A stretch of 64,000 nucleotides of DNA from Halicephalobus mephisto. Taxonomy: Eukaryota > Nematoda > Chromadorea > Rhabditida > Panagrolaimidae. A program made the position numbers and the translations under genes. The notes beneath the pieces are model-generated. The model did not search any database, had not been told where the DNA came from, and saw only the letters and a list, made by a program, of their open reading frames with translations. The stretch lies in contig SWDT01000031.1 of NCBI GenBank assembly GCA_009193035.1, forward strand, positions 1 to 64,000, written 5' to 3'. This document shows, piece after piece, positions 13,560 to 25,830 of the stretch (within the stretch, counting starts at the first letter, position 1; every line of letters begins with the position of its first letter).

Positions 13560-14161
13560 TATACAACGATATAACTACACGTAAAAGATCAAGTACTTCC
13601 GATTACGGTGATTTTTATATTGTAGATGAAAGTTTTGAAACTAAAATATTTCTTCGTATTTTACTCAACTTGCAATATATGAAATTTTACACTTTTATTT
13701 AATTTTATTATTGCAGAAGAGTAGGCAGTGCTATTTGAAAATGGATTCTAGTTAAGTATCCGTTAATTGATGAAGTGAGTAAGTTTCTACTAAAAAACTA
13801 CGATGACATATGAAACCTTGTGTTTTTATTTCATTCTCTCGTTGCAGAAAACCATTTATTGAATATACACAACGGAATTTGAACACATATCCGATAACTT
13901 AAAAATTGTACTTTATTGTTTCAAAAAGCCACGTTTACTAAATGTTAACATTATGATACATGATATGTTGTTTGTTATCTGCTTTCCTTCTTTTAGATCA
14001 TTTACAAAAACAGATCCTAAATACATATCTGGTAATCCACAGAACGAACTATATCTTGCTTCAAAACGAGTTTTATTAAAAGTATTTCTCTACGTAGTAA
14101 TTACTGACTTTACCAAAGTTCCTCCCAAGTAACAAGTACCCGTAAACCACTCTTACAGTAA
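13560..14161. other. Intergenic stretch with no recognised feature
   Basis: Moderately AT-rich unique-looking sequence lies here. It lies just beyond the stop codon of the minus-strand transporter and may contain its 3' UTR. No ORF, RNA or repeat was identified. Confidence 0.4.
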
Positions 14162-16391
14162 TCATTCGTTAATGCTTAAATTGTCAGGGAGTTGTTCGAG
14201 TTCTTCTTCTTTCGTTTCTTGGATTGGATTCAACTTCATTCCTTCTTCTGCCGCAGCTTCTGACTTCAACTTGGCCCATTCCTGTATATCTGCTGATCCG
14301 TACAAAAGGAACACAACAGCGGAAATCAGATGCAGAGCCACGGCAACTAACCAGACGATTCTCCATTCTTCTTTCGTTCCGTGTTTGTTGAAGATCCCGA
14401 CAAGGACAGGGGACATGGAGTGTCCGATGGCCCCGATCGTCAGGGATAAAGAAGTTACAATACCTGTATATCGAGGTGCAATCGAAAGCAGAGCTGTGAA
14501 GAATCCAGGGATCCCACAAGAAACGAAGCAACCTAAAATCTTATTGTAAAAGTAGGAATAATCGACATGAAATTATCTCGGGAAAAATTTCTAGAACTAT
14601 CCGACTGAGATTGGAAACTACAAAATTTTGTGGTTACATAGTTCTAAAAACTCTGAAAACCGATAAATTCTAAACTATATAAACGAAGAAACTTTTCGAA
14701 AAAACTTCTTTGGTTTTGTAAATACAATTCGAAAGTTTTACAGTAACCTACCAAAGAGCATCAAAGTGACCGCGGCGAGAAGAGGAGTATCACAGTCAAT
14801 AGCAAAAGACAGAATGAGGAAGACAAAAGCACATCCAGTGTTCCCCACAAGTTGGAATATCTTCGTTGCTTGAGTATTTGTGATGATTTTCTTCTTTTTC
14901 ATCGCATCACTGACGTTAGAAACAATGTTTTTCGAAATAATCTGAGTGATGAAAGGAAGGATCGCGAGCAACCCGTTCATCTTCAGGTTGACCTTGAGGA
15001 CTTGCTTCAGAAATGTCGGGAGATAGGTTTGGAAGAGGATAACAGAGAAGCTAAAACTGAGCTGAGCTATGATGGCGGCATAGAAGGGAACACTAGTGAA
15101 AATGGATTTCCAAGGAGTCGGACCTGATAGCTAAAATTTTCTTGATTAATATATCTGATATTGCAATTTTGTAAATGTTTTTAGAATCCAATGTAAATTC
15201 TCGAAATCTTGTCAAAAATGTTTGATATTTTAGAAAATATGGTAGAAATATTTACGATTTTAAGTATCTGATATTATTTTTACTAAATTCTGAAAAGTTC
15301 TACAAAGTCCTAAGAATTCTTGTCGAGACAATTTCGTAATAAAATCTTTTTCCAATGTTAATATGTATTAAATTAAGATTTTGTCGAAGATTCTGAAGCA
15401 TCAGAGAACTTGATAAATGTCCCTAGAATTTTCCAAAATCCAACAGAAATTTAGAACCGACATCAGAATTCTATGATTCTGGAAGTTCGTCTCGAGATTA
15501 TTTCGCAACAAAAATTATTTTTAATTTCTACAGTAATACGATTAATCAACAAACCTTCCTGCTTCCCATCTTCCCCAAGGACTTGTTGATGTACTTTTTC
15601 TCTGCTTCAGCGATGAACTTGTTAGAATCCGGAGTATTGGAGACGAAGAAGAACCAACAGACAATCCAGATGAACGCCAAGATCCCGAAGAAGTAGAAAA
15701 TCGAAGGCCAACCTCCGAATGGACCTGATTCACAAAGATACGAACTTATCGGCATGGCAGTAGCTGCTCCGATCTGGTTTCCCGAAGTGTAAATCGCTGC
15801 GAAAGTCGATCTTTCTTCTGGAGGAAACCATCTGGATCCGATGGAAGTCAAACAAGGCATTACGAAACCCTCTCCAACTCCCATCCAGAACCTCGCCATT
15901 ACAATTGCCCAATAACTGTTTTTTGCCAAAATTGGTGTTAAAAAAGTGAAAATCATAGAATTCGCTATTGCTGCCATGAAGACGAATTTTGGACCGTATT
16001 TGTCAGCCACCCATCCGCTGAACCAAATTGTCGTCAACATACCGTAGAAACTAGCACTAAAAAGTCCGGCAATTTCCTTCTGAGACCATTTTAATTCCCC
16101 ATTGTAGCCGGATTCTGAAGTCACTTCCTGAGTCAATTGTCCGCATTTTTGAAAAGATTCAGAATCCGTTACTGTCAAATTTTCGAATTTCAAAGGCTTA
16201 GATTGGTCTGAATAAGATGAATTCACCATACAGACGATCCCCATGGACATATCTATCCTCATATTGGTCCCCGTGAAGATCCCAAACATCAGAAGCAGAG
16301 CGATATAGAGCCTCGTTGATCGAAAACTGAATTTGTTCGGGGGCTTAGGTTCCGGGTTATTCTCGGGGAGGATTTTCACTTCTTCTGGCAT
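14162..16391 (-). CDS. SLC17-type MFS anion / phosphate transporter
   Basis: Three exons on the minus strand: 16391-15555, 15130-14752 and 14532-14162, 528 aa, with splice phases 0 and 1 matching. This is the usual length for vesicular glutamate transporter / sialin / Na-phosphate (SLC17) proteins. A short cytoplasmic N-terminus leads to TM1 at about residues 28-50 with NMRIDMSMGIVCMVN. A glycosylatable loop (NSS, NLT) follows. The family signature between TM4 and TM5 is MGVGEGFVMPCLTSIGSRWF then PPEERS. Exon 2 opens with SGPTPWKSIF, the conserved post-TM6 segment. About twelve membrane segments fit. The C-tail is acidic. It should move organic or inorganic anions across a plasma or vesicle membrane; the substrate cannot be told from sequence. 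It converges with the cab-1-like gene. Several worm paralogues exist, so no symbol is given. Confidence 0.9.
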
Positions 16392-17779
16392 TTTTCACTA
16401 AAAACTAAAACATCAATTAAAAATTTAAAAATTACTTAAAAATAAAAACTAATTTCAAAGAAACAAGGCCTTGCAGAAATAAAAAATAATTTAAAAAATA
16501 AAAATAAATTAATTTTAAAAAATTAAAAAAATAAAAATAAATTAGAAAGTTGTTATTAAAAAATCAGAAATCAAATTTAAACTAATAATATACAAAATTA
16601 ATCAAAATAACCATCTTAAAAAAATTATTAAAAAAGTCTGAAATTAAATAAATAATTCCATTTTTAAAAATCAATAAAAATACATTTAAAAAATAAACTT
16701 TCAAAAAATACAAAGATATTTTAAAAATTAAAATAATTATATTTAAAATTTAGAATTTTAAAATTATAAAAAATTATATTTTAAATTTTAAAATTAAAAA
16801 ATGTTAAAATATTTTTAAAATTAAAATAAATATATTTTAAATTTTAAAATTAAACTTATTACATTTAAATTTCTAAATTATTAAAATTTTAAAATCAAAA
16901 TAATTATGTTTAAAATTTTTAAACTTTTAAAATTAAAAAACTACAAAAAATTGCAATATTAAAAAATTGACTCAAAAGATGTGGCACAAAATTACACCTT
17001 TTTTCATAAAACTAGATGTAACTTCTATATCCCTGGCTTTATGTAGGTTATTGATTAATTTTTCTCAGAACGAAATAACTACATGAAATTGAGATTTGTC
17101 TCGTTACGAATCAACTTATAAATGAACAGAAAATGTGCACCAAATAAGAAATTTCGTGTTTAAGTTGTTGGAATCTTGGAAGATAAGCTTCAAAAAAATG
17201 AGATAAAGCAAAAATTGACGAAAGTGAAATTGATCTGAATGAGCTCTAACAGAAAAATGGACATAAAATTTGTGTCTTTAGAAAAGTTGACTCAGCTTCA
17301 GGTACAAAGGATGAAGTTCGACTTATTTCGGGGATTAATATAGAACTACAAAGATCATCAGATGTTTGGAAATATTTGGTAAGATTCCAGACCAGATAAA
17401 ATTGATTTTATTTAAATTGCATCTGCCGCAAAAAGTCCCTGAGGCACAGAGATCCAAAATGTGCATCGATTTTCGGCAGTGACGTTGTTCAGAAGTGAGT
17501 AGGAAGAACGACAAAGCGGAATTATCAGGAATTATAGTTAATTTTTTTATTGCTTAATTGGTCGAACAATGGAGTTATCATTCGTGCAGGACTAGTCAAC
17601 AAGGGAACAAGTCAAATACCTTCATAGTATCCTCTACTACTTGTACCGTAGTCGTACTGTAGATAATATTTTTCACGTCTTGTAGTTATTTCGTGGTTGT
17701 AAGTTAGCATTGCCCTGTAGACAAATTAAACACGGGTAATCTAAGGTATCTGAACTCAGTAGAAGCAATTCTAAGTTAA
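16392..17779. other. Upstream region of the transporter, no gene seen
   Basis: 16.4-17.0 kb is A/T-rich simple sequence directly upstream of the minus-strand start, presumably 5' UTR or promoter. 17.0-17.78 kb is more balanced and unique-looking but has no convincing ORF or RNA. Confidence 0.4.
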
Positions 17780-17962
17780 TGTTAGAATAGAAACAGGAAG
17801 AATATCACTAATCTTTACTCAACAATAAGGCATAGACAATGATTATATATCTTACACTCAAAAGACAACTGAGAATCTTACTTATTTTATATAGTATTCC
17901 ATAGTCCTTGATATTCAGGCTATCTCTTTAAGTGCTCTTTCTAGTTTAGTTTCTGTCCCAAC
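17780..17962 (+). mobile_element. LTR-like relic, copy A
   Basis: It starts TGTTAGAATAGAAAC and ends TTTCTGTCCCAAC. It shares with the copies at 26.4-26.8 kb the blocks AATTATATAT-like core, AGTATTCCATAG/AATTCCACGAT, CCTYATATTCAG and CTCTTTCTAGTTTAGTTTCT. It is diverged, and no target duplication is visible. TG...CA-like ends, about 200 bp length and the absence of an ORF suggest a solo LTR fragment. Confidence 0.4.
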
Positions 17963-18230
17963 GGTTGCTATTCTGTGTTGATGTTATTGTTTTGAGTCAT
18001 ATATTATTCTCATTTGCATCGATCTGACAAAAATTCTCCATTCTAAGAACCCAAGATTTCCATAAATCATAAAAAATAAAATACAATTTTGAATTCTTCG
18101 AAAAATTTAAAGAATCTTCTAAGTTAAAGATTCTTAATCAATAGATTCCTTTCCTCCTTCCCTTATCTTGTTTATTTTAGTTGTACTTTAGATAGTACAG
18201 TAAAAAATACAATATACTACTAATCTAAGT

Positions 18231-18302
18231 CTTCGGGTAGTACAGCAGTTAGTACACATGATATGAAACTCATAAGAGCCAGGTTCGAGTCTGGACCCGA
18301 AG
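18231..18302 (+). pseudogene. tRNA-like sequence, probably a pseudogene
   Basis: A 72-nt sequence has a perfect 7-bp acceptor pair CTTCGGG/CCCGAAG and a perfect D stem GTAC/GTAC with loop AGCAGTTA. The B box GGTTCGAGT is intact. The anticodon stem has one mismatch and an 8-nt loop. The T arm CCAG-GTTCGAGT-CTGG appears to lack one base. The two stem defects argue against a functional tRNA, but the acceptor match argues for tRNA origin. GC-richer sequence continues to about 18460 with a basic 65-codon ORF (18263-18460) that I do not recognise. Confidence 0.5.
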
Positions 18303-18921
18303 GTTGCAGATCCAGGCCTTGCCAGCCGCAATCTGACTACAAACGATTAAGACGCACTTATCAAAGAAAAAAGCGAGGTCAGAAGGACCGAAAAGACGAT
18401 CCTAGTAAGAGGAAGAATTTCCTAAAGATGATCAGAAAAGCTGAAATGCGCGAGCAATAGAGGAGAAAAACCCAAAAATCTGGGTATATCATGTTTGTAA
18501 CCCCATATTTTAATTGCTTTGAAACTTTCGATAAAGTGCTAAAGTATTAATCTGAATTATTCAAATAATGTTTAAAAACATTCTAAATTAAAAATTTTCA
18601 ATCATTGAGAGTTTGTTTCTCCATATCTCTATTCTTGATCTTTTATATCTTAGTTTCATTTAAAAGAGTACAGTAAAAACTACAATACAGTACAAATCTG
18701 AATTTTCCATACAAAATTAAAAAAAGTATTTTCTGGATTAAGGGTTCTCAATTATTCAAAGTTCTTTTTTATTCTTTAAACATAGTAATTCTTTTTACTA
18801 CTGATTAGTATCCGTTTTTTATTACTTCAAACTTTGGTAATTAAATGTAAAAAAAGTGATAATTATAACAACCACGGTAAGATGGAATATAAAACATAAT
18901 ACATTACGATTACTTAAAGCA

Positions 18922-19137
18922 TTACATAATTACAGTAAACACAAAAACGCGAATTAAACACATTAATCGTGAATCAGAACCCCATTCGTTCATTGGTCGA
19001 CGAGGACACAAAACCGAAACGAATAGAAGTGAAGTGATCCACGCGGCAACCCCACTTGATGATGGATCTCCTAAGTATCCTAAGTAAGTATCGTGAATTT
19101 TAGAAATCCGCTTTTCTCTTTTGCATTGATGAATCAT
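18922..19137 (-). other. Unrecognised 71-codon ORF
   Basis: This minus-strand ORF lies in a less AT-rich patch. It begins MIHQCKREKRISKIH and contains one hydrophobic stretch (GVAAWITSLLFVSVLC). No signal peptide, splice partner or known family is evident. It might be a fragment of an exon, a pseudogene or chance. Listed because composition differs from the flanks. Confidence 0.2.
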
Positions 19138-19417
19138 CTGCCGTTTTCGTCATGTCCGCAATCTTCGATGTTTTTTCCTTAATCTCTTTTATTCAAGTTC
19201 TATTTCAAATAAAATAGTAAAATTAAAAATAAAAATAAAATATAATAAAAATCTGTAGTTTTCTAAAGCTTCAAAATTCCACTATTACACGCAGTAAAAA
19301 TAACGAAATTTCAAAAAAATTATTTCATTTCGAAATTTTAAAACTTTCTGTTCGAAAACCTGTTGATTTTATTTTTTTAATTTTCAAATTTGAGTAATTA
19401 CATCAAAAATTACAAAA

Positions 19418-19660
19418 CGCGATTTAATAGACAAAAAACAATTGTAATCGAGAGAAGGTGATTATAATAAACAAAAAACAATTGTAATTTATAGAATACG
19501 ATTACGATAAACAAAAAACAATTGTAATCGATAGAAGGTGATTATAATAAACAAGATATAATTGTAGTTTATAGAAGACGATTACGATAAACAAAAAACA
19601 ATTGTAATCGATAGAAGACGATTATAATAAACAAGGAACAATTGCAATCGATAGAGATTT
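19418..19660. repeat. 40-bp tandem repeat
   Basis: About six copies of a 40-bp unit of the form GATTACGATAAACAAAAAAC followed by AATTGTAATCGATAGAAGRY. CAATTG and ATCGAT palindromes occur in nearly every copy. Copies alternate slightly (GTAATCGATAG versus GTAATTTATAG), suggesting an 80-bp higher-order period. Confidence 0.7.
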
Positions 19661-19835
19661 TCCTATAATTGTTATTAGTCTTCTTAGATCGGTAACATTA
19701 TCACTGTTTTGATCATTTTCCAATTAGGAACAACAATTACAAAACTTTGTATTCGTATCATTTTTCAATGCTTCGACAGTATCTAACGAATCCTATATAC
19801 AGTACATGGATAATTAATTCAAAAACTCTATTTAT

Positions 19836-21245
19836 TTAATAAATACGAATATAATTCAGGATTTGCTGAGCGATAGAAGTGGTGTCGTTGTAATTGTAAC
19901 CGAGAACCACATAAGGCGTCAGATAACTTAGAAATTCCGGATCAACGTTAGCTTCCATCCCGATCGCTATCACCACTGCCTCAGGCATCAGAAGACTGAA
20001 ACTGATGTTCGCGTTTTTGAAATCCGAAGGTACACTTGTATCGTAAACAAAAACAATAAAATATTTCCAATATTGATTGAATAACTTGGAGATTACGGTA
20101 GAATTTCGGTAGTAGTAGGTTACTGATAATTTGTTCATAACATAACTAAAATAAATTTTTTTAATGTCAAAAATGAAAAACAAACTCATCGAGAATGGTC
20201 GCATAAAATATTTGCGAATAACAATCGTTAATTTCATTTTCGAAAGTTTTGTTGATGTAGTTTTTGTCAAACGAAAAATATTGGTAACTTGGATATGAAT
20301 TTGTAAAACAGCCGATCGGCAGAGCTATGGACACAGCTGTCTTCTTGGGATACGGTATAGGATCGTATTCTTCACTTTCTTCGAGTACCTTTAGGATTAT
20401 TTTTTGTTGCTAAAAGTTATTTAATAAAAAATTAACTATCATAAAAATTAAAAATGAATATTTTTAAACATCACATCAATACGAATTTTATGATTTTTCA
20501 ATTTCAAAACTTAAGTTTTCCTATCTTGATTTTATTTCGCAATTTGAAAGACTATAATTTTCTTTGAAATTCTTGAAGATTTTTGAAATTTAATTTAAAT
20601 TTTGGAGAATTCTAGAAGTTTTTTGAAATTCTCAAAAATTTCAGAACTTAGGATTTTGGAAAATTTTAGAAGCTTATGTAAAATTCTAAAATTTCCTAAA
20701 AATCTTTATAAAATTACCAAAGATTTTAGAATTTTACTTTGAGTTTTGGAAAATTCTTAAAAATTTCAGAATTTTACTTTAGATTCTGAAAATTTTAGAA
20801 GTTTATGTAAAATTCTAGAAATCTATAAAATTCTCAAAAATCTCAGAACTTTTAGAATCCGGAAAATTTTAGAAAAAAATGAATCAATAGAAATTTAAGT
20901 TTTTATTTTATTATAAAAATTAAAATTGCGAAATTATTCCAATATAAATTTTTGAATTTTTTAGAAACTTTTAAAATTTTAAAATTTAGATGATTCTGAA
21001 ATATTCAAAATTTTGGAAAATTTAAATTAATTTAAATTACTCACATATAAACGGCTGACATTACTTATTTTTTCACTGTAATCCATGCAAAAAACAATAG
21101 CTTTATTTTTTTTCGAATAGCAGAAAGATTTCGTGAATAATAAAATAAAAATAATTTTCAGAATTAAAAATTTGGAAATTACCGTAATCGAAAATCTGTT
21201 TTCATATTTTTTATTGAACAGAATTTCCATTTTCGTAGTTAACAA
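19836..21245 (-). CDS. Small secreted von Willebrand factor A domain protein
   Basis: Three minus-strand exons: 21245 (or 21230)-21045, 20409-20186 and 20145-19836, phases 0 and 2 matching, about 239-244 aa. The N-terminus has a hydrophobic signal-like stretch (LILKIIFILLFTKSFC). The domain then starts with AIVFCMDYSEKIS, the first vWA strand and metal site, in the middle has KYFIVFVYDTSVPSDF and near the end has VVIAIGMEANVDPEFLSYL then YVVLGYNYND. These match the last strands of a vWA fold. The metal site reads DYSEK rather than the canonical DxSxS, so metal binding may be reduced. Worms encode many such vWA proteins, often with C-type lectin domains; none is seen here. The exact partner is unknown. 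The intron at 20185-20146 is very short (40 nt), typical for worms. Confidence 0.68.
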
Positions 21246-21840
21246 AATTCAAAAAAATAAAAATCGATTGATTGTACAAGAATCAATAAACAAACTGCAA
21301 AAAATGATAAGAAAATTGAATTAATCTTGAAGCGAAAAATGCTCAGAATTAATTTTTATAATCTTATCTGTCATCCAAAAAATCCAAAAATGATAGATCC
21401 ATTCACGGATTAATTTTTTTTTATTATTTTCGAGTTTTTAGGTTAAGTAGAACTGAAAACAAACTTATCACGAAAGTTCCTATTAGGAATTCTGTAGAAC
21501 TTTGCGGAAAAATCTTCCAAGTTGTTCATTATTATGTGCTGCGCATTTTTATAATCTTTTTGTTATTAAAAAATTGAGTTATCCGAGCATTTCCCAGAAG
21601 CATACGATATCACATCACTGAAGAATAAGACTAATAGTATTATTCAATTCCAGATAGTGAAATCAAAGTTTAACTTATCTAATAGAGCTATACAGAATCA
21701 TAAGGATCTCCGTCTATTCAATCAAAGATCCTGAATCAATCAAAATCTTTGTTCATTTATCTTATTCCTTTAGATATCTGTAGAAAGGAAGTAGTGCAGT
21801 AAGATAGAGTTTATAAAGTAGAAACTTGTAATTCATACAC
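21246..21840. other. Region upstream of the vWA gene, no gene seen
   Basis: Mixed AT-rich sequence immediately 5' of the minus-strand vWA gene. It presumably holds that gene's promoter. No other feature was identified. Confidence 0.35.
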
Positions 21841-22202
21841 AAAAATAGCAGATTAAGATGGCTCTAATGTATCAGATACATTATATTCAATATATCCATG
21901 CATTAAATGTAACACACTGATATTACAGTTAATACATCGATGTATTGAATATATTGCATCTGATATATAATATTTACTGCACTAACACGTTGAATATAAT
22001 GCACTGATATCATACTTACTATGCGATATATTAGATATAATATTTTCGGTACATCAGACCGTTTTAATATATCCACATATTATATATAATGCACCAATAT
22101 CAACTTAATTTATCAAATATATTAAATACAGTGCATCGATGTAATAATTATTATATAATAGATTGAATATAACATATCTGATAGTTTAGAGTCGTTGCAA
22201 TG
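21840..22202. repeat. Degenerate palindromic TATC/GATA-type repeat
   Basis: Short units such as ATGTATCAGATACATTATAT and AATACATCGATGTATTGAAT recur with drift. They alternate between ATATCGATATAT-like and GCATTATATTCAA-like pieces. The same type resumes at 22372-22450 after a MITE, so the MITE inserted into it. Confidence 0.55.
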
Positions 22203-22371
22203 TACCTTAAAACCTCTAATAAAAGGGCACCTCCAATAGATGGGCACCTTTTGGGGGACATTGAAAAATAGACGGGCACTCTCCATTTGAAGGGCACCTC
22301 TATTAGACGAGCACCATTTTTAAAGGGTTGAACAATAGATGAGCAGCACTTCTATTAGAGGTTTTACGGTA
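22203..22371. mobile_element. TA-flanked MITE with AAAACCTCTAAT terminal repeats
   Basis: The left end TACCTTAAAACCTCTAAT is the inverse (17 of 18) of the right end ATTAGAGGTTTTACGGTA. The element is about 169 bp including the flanking TA, as for Tc1/mariner-type insertions. The interior holds GGGCACCTCC/GGGCACCTCT and AATAGATG/ATTAGACG repeats in direct orientation. There is no ORF. Confidence 0.65.
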
Positions 22372-22449
22372 TCTTATGTTAAATATAATGCACTGATATC
22401 ATACTTAATATATCGATATATTGGATATAATATACCTGTTACATGATAT

Positions 22450-23760
22450 CTGTCTTAATGGACTTTTTTGCGTGCACATAAGGAAGAAGCGTCATTTGTT
22501 GTTCTCCTTTCAATTCTTCAAATACCAATTGGGATTTTTTCACTTTGGATCGACTATATTGAGGTAATATAGGAGTATTAAAACGTTACTTTTAAAAATG
22601 ATATGTCGATTAGTAGTATTTATAAATTCTGGATTTTTTGTAAAAATACTTCCCTAAAAAATGAAATCAACATCTGTCATGAAAATTTTCGAAAATCCAA
22701 GGTTTTTGTAAATCGTTGGTGGGAGTAGAATTAAACTTTAAAAAAGCGACAGAAAGAAGCTAATTTTCATCATCAAAATCCCTAGTGACCATGATGAATT
22801 TGCTTTCCCAAATGTGAATCAGATTTCTCACTAAAGAAAGAAATAAATTCTCATCATGAAAATCCTCAATGATAATGATGGGACTATTAACTACCGTAAG
22901 TCAAAATCGGCTTAAAAACGAAATTTAAAAAAGTAACTTTCATTACAAATATCTTTGGTTACTGTAATACTTTTCAAAATGTAAAGTTAAATATTTTTAA
23001 TATTGAAATTTATAAAATTTTAAATCCACTTTTTACTGTGATGTCATTGTAAAAGATATTTATTCCACGACAAAATTCGTACTGAAGAAACCTTACGATT
23101 GGGTATTAAAATACGTGAACTCGGCCTCACATTCACGAGGAAGTTCAATCTCTTAAAATCCAAATTTTTAAACTCCTCTAATTTAAAAAATATTTGATTA
23201 ATTTTTTAAGTCCTTTTTAATACATTTAAATAACACTTTTTTATTTAAAATCGGAATTTTTAAAAATTAATTTTTTTTAAATAAAAAAAATTTTCAATTT
23301 TTATAAAATTTACTTTCAATTTTTTATGTTAATTAACAAAAATATGTGATTTTACTAAAAAATGAACTTTAAAGTTTGACTTAATATTCGTTAATTTAAG
23401 ATAATTTAAAAAATACTTCTCTAGAGCGTTCTGTACTTTCAATATTAATCTGTAGATAAATAGAAAATCCCCAGGGATTTGTTGTGTTTTGATAAGGTTG
23501 AAAATGTTTCTACACGTTCATATGTCATGTCGACGTCAACAGAGTATCGTTTATTAAATGTCTAAAGTGCTCTTCTACATAAAAGTTAAAAAATAAACTG
23601 AATGTCTGGATGGTAAATTTGGGACTATTGGATCCTGGTGCTTCCTTGAACTCAGAATCCTTTGAATCTGGTCTTTTCGAGAGACAACCATAATCCTCGT
23701 GCTGCCTCGTCATCAAGAGTAATGTTAACCAAGATCCGAAGAACATTCATTTGTAAGGAA
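22450..23760. other. Intergenic AT-rich sequence, nothing recognised
   Basis: Mostly unique-looking A/T-rich DNA. Two weakly related blocks with CATCAAAATCC/CATGATGA near 22740-22900 may be a decayed repeat. The minus-strand 73-codon ORF at 23525-23746 has no recognisable features. Confidence 0.35.
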
Positions 23761-25830
23761 CTTGCTTATTTAGAAAAATGAGGATTTAAAAAATTTTTTT
23801 CTGTTTAGATTATTTCTGATTAAGATCTACAGAAGACTAACCTATGGTACACTTATGTAGTATATGAACAGAAATATTTCCGTATTTAAAATACTTCTGA
23901 TTAGGATTCAGGGAACATTTGATTACACAAAAAGGAACTCTAATATACCGGTATATAAATTAATCATAATGTACCAGTGCATTATTTCAACGTACCAGTA
24001 CATAAAATGTAACGTATCCGATGCATTAAAGATGTTTTAATGTATCCATACATTATATATCATGTTCCTTTTTGTAATATATTAAGCTTTGGTTCTGATA
24101 CTGTATTTAGATCTGTTTTAATACTATATCAAAACAAAAATCTAATATTATATTAAGGTATATATCTAAGACTTCAGATAAAACAACATCTTTAACATAT
24201 TGATATGTAAATTGAGTATATTATATAAGTACATTATATTCAATGTATCGGTATATCAGAGCCGTTTTAATGAATCCATACATTATATATCGGGTGTCTT
24301 TTTTTGTGCATACAGGATACTTACATACGATGAACAAACATAAAAATTCTTCTATGAATAGTTTTTATTTTCTTTATAGTTATTTTTGATTACAATCTAG
24401 AGAACACTAATCTATAGATTACCTACAATCTACAAACTTCAACATCTTTCCTTAGCTATTTACTTTAACTCTCAAAGATTATTTTAATTAGAATCTAGGA
24501 AACACTCATTTATAAAACATTAACCATGATCTATAAACAGAAATTCTTCTATAAATAGTTTGTTTCAGTTGTAGAAATAATTCTGACCCTGAAATCAAGA
24601 GTATTCACCTGTAAGACGATTTTCGTAATATATAAACACGAAAATTTCTGTAAATAGTTACTTCTATATTTGAAATTCATTTTAATTAGGATTTGGGAAA
24701 CACTCACCTGTGGAACACTTTTCATATTTTGAAAACACTAAAGTTCTGCCATAAAGAACTTTTTTTACTTTATAGTTGCTTTAAATTAACGTCTAAAGGT
24801 TATTAGTTTACAAAGTACTTATTTCTGATGTCTAAACATTAAAATTCTCCCACGATCATTTCATTTCATGTTATAGTTAATTTTGATTAATGCCTGGGGG
24901 AGTATTAATCTGTAAGATACTTATCCATGATATACAAACATGGAAATCCTTTCATGACTAATTTTTTTTTCTGTTTTTCAATTACTTCCGATTAGGGCCT
25001 AAAGAAGACTAGTTTATAGGATGCTTCTTCCATTATGTTCAAATATGAAAATTGTTCTAGATTTAGAGTTATTCCAATTACGAGTCGGGAATATTTAGTC
25101 GTGCTATATTTATATGTGATATGCGAACATGAAAGCTTTTCCGTGATTAGTTGCTTTCAACTATAGAAGTAATTCTAAGTAGGGATCGGGAAACACTTAG
25201 TTACATCATATTGACCGATAACATATAAATATAGTAACTTTTTCATGATTATTTTTTCCTATCTTTAGAATTTTGATTAGGATTGAAAGAACACTAATCT
25301 ATAGGATACATGTGACACACAAACATGGAGACCGTTATATACACAGTTTTATCTTCATAGTTATGTCTCATTACAGCCCAGGAAACACTAGCTTACAATA
25401 TATGTACTTTTTGATATATAAACGCAGTATCTCTGTCATGATTAATTGTTCTGATGTTATGGTTATGTTTAGTTATGACCTAGAGAATACAAGCCTATAG
25501 GATACGTATGATATGCAAACATGAAGATTTTTCCATTAGCTGGTTTTTCTATCGTACAATTATCTCTGATTCATACCTTAAGATCACTAGCTTATGAAAT
25601 ACTTATTTACGACATATAAGTACGAAAATCTTCCCATTACTAACTTCTTCTAACTTGATGTTATGTTTGATTAGGGGTTTGGGACCAGTTACTGGATGTT
25701 TTTTGCGTGATGCAAACATGGGAGCCCTACTATAGTTAAAATTGATTCTAATTAAGTTTTAAGAGACAGTCATATATGAAATATTAACAATGATATATAA
25801 ACAGAATTCCATACGAATTTCTCCTGGCAA
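23760..25830. repeat. Large degenerate tandem array
   Basis: More than ten poorly conserved units of very roughly 110-150 bp. Recurrent words are GATTARGRTCTAGRGAACACT, ATATATAAACATGAAAATTY and TTCTATRATTAGTT. A block at 23940-24300 switches to the ATGTATCSATACATTAT type seen at 21.85 kb. No unit encodes protein. This looks like an old satellite. Confidence 0.5.

Noticed and set aside
18263..18460. Basic 65-codon ORF as a gene
   Set aside because: Its start lies inside the tRNA-like sequence and no family is recognised; noted only within that entry.
23525..23746. Minus-strand 73-codon ORF
   Set aside because: No signal peptide, domain, splice partner or conservation clue; low complexity flanks. 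Treated as chance.
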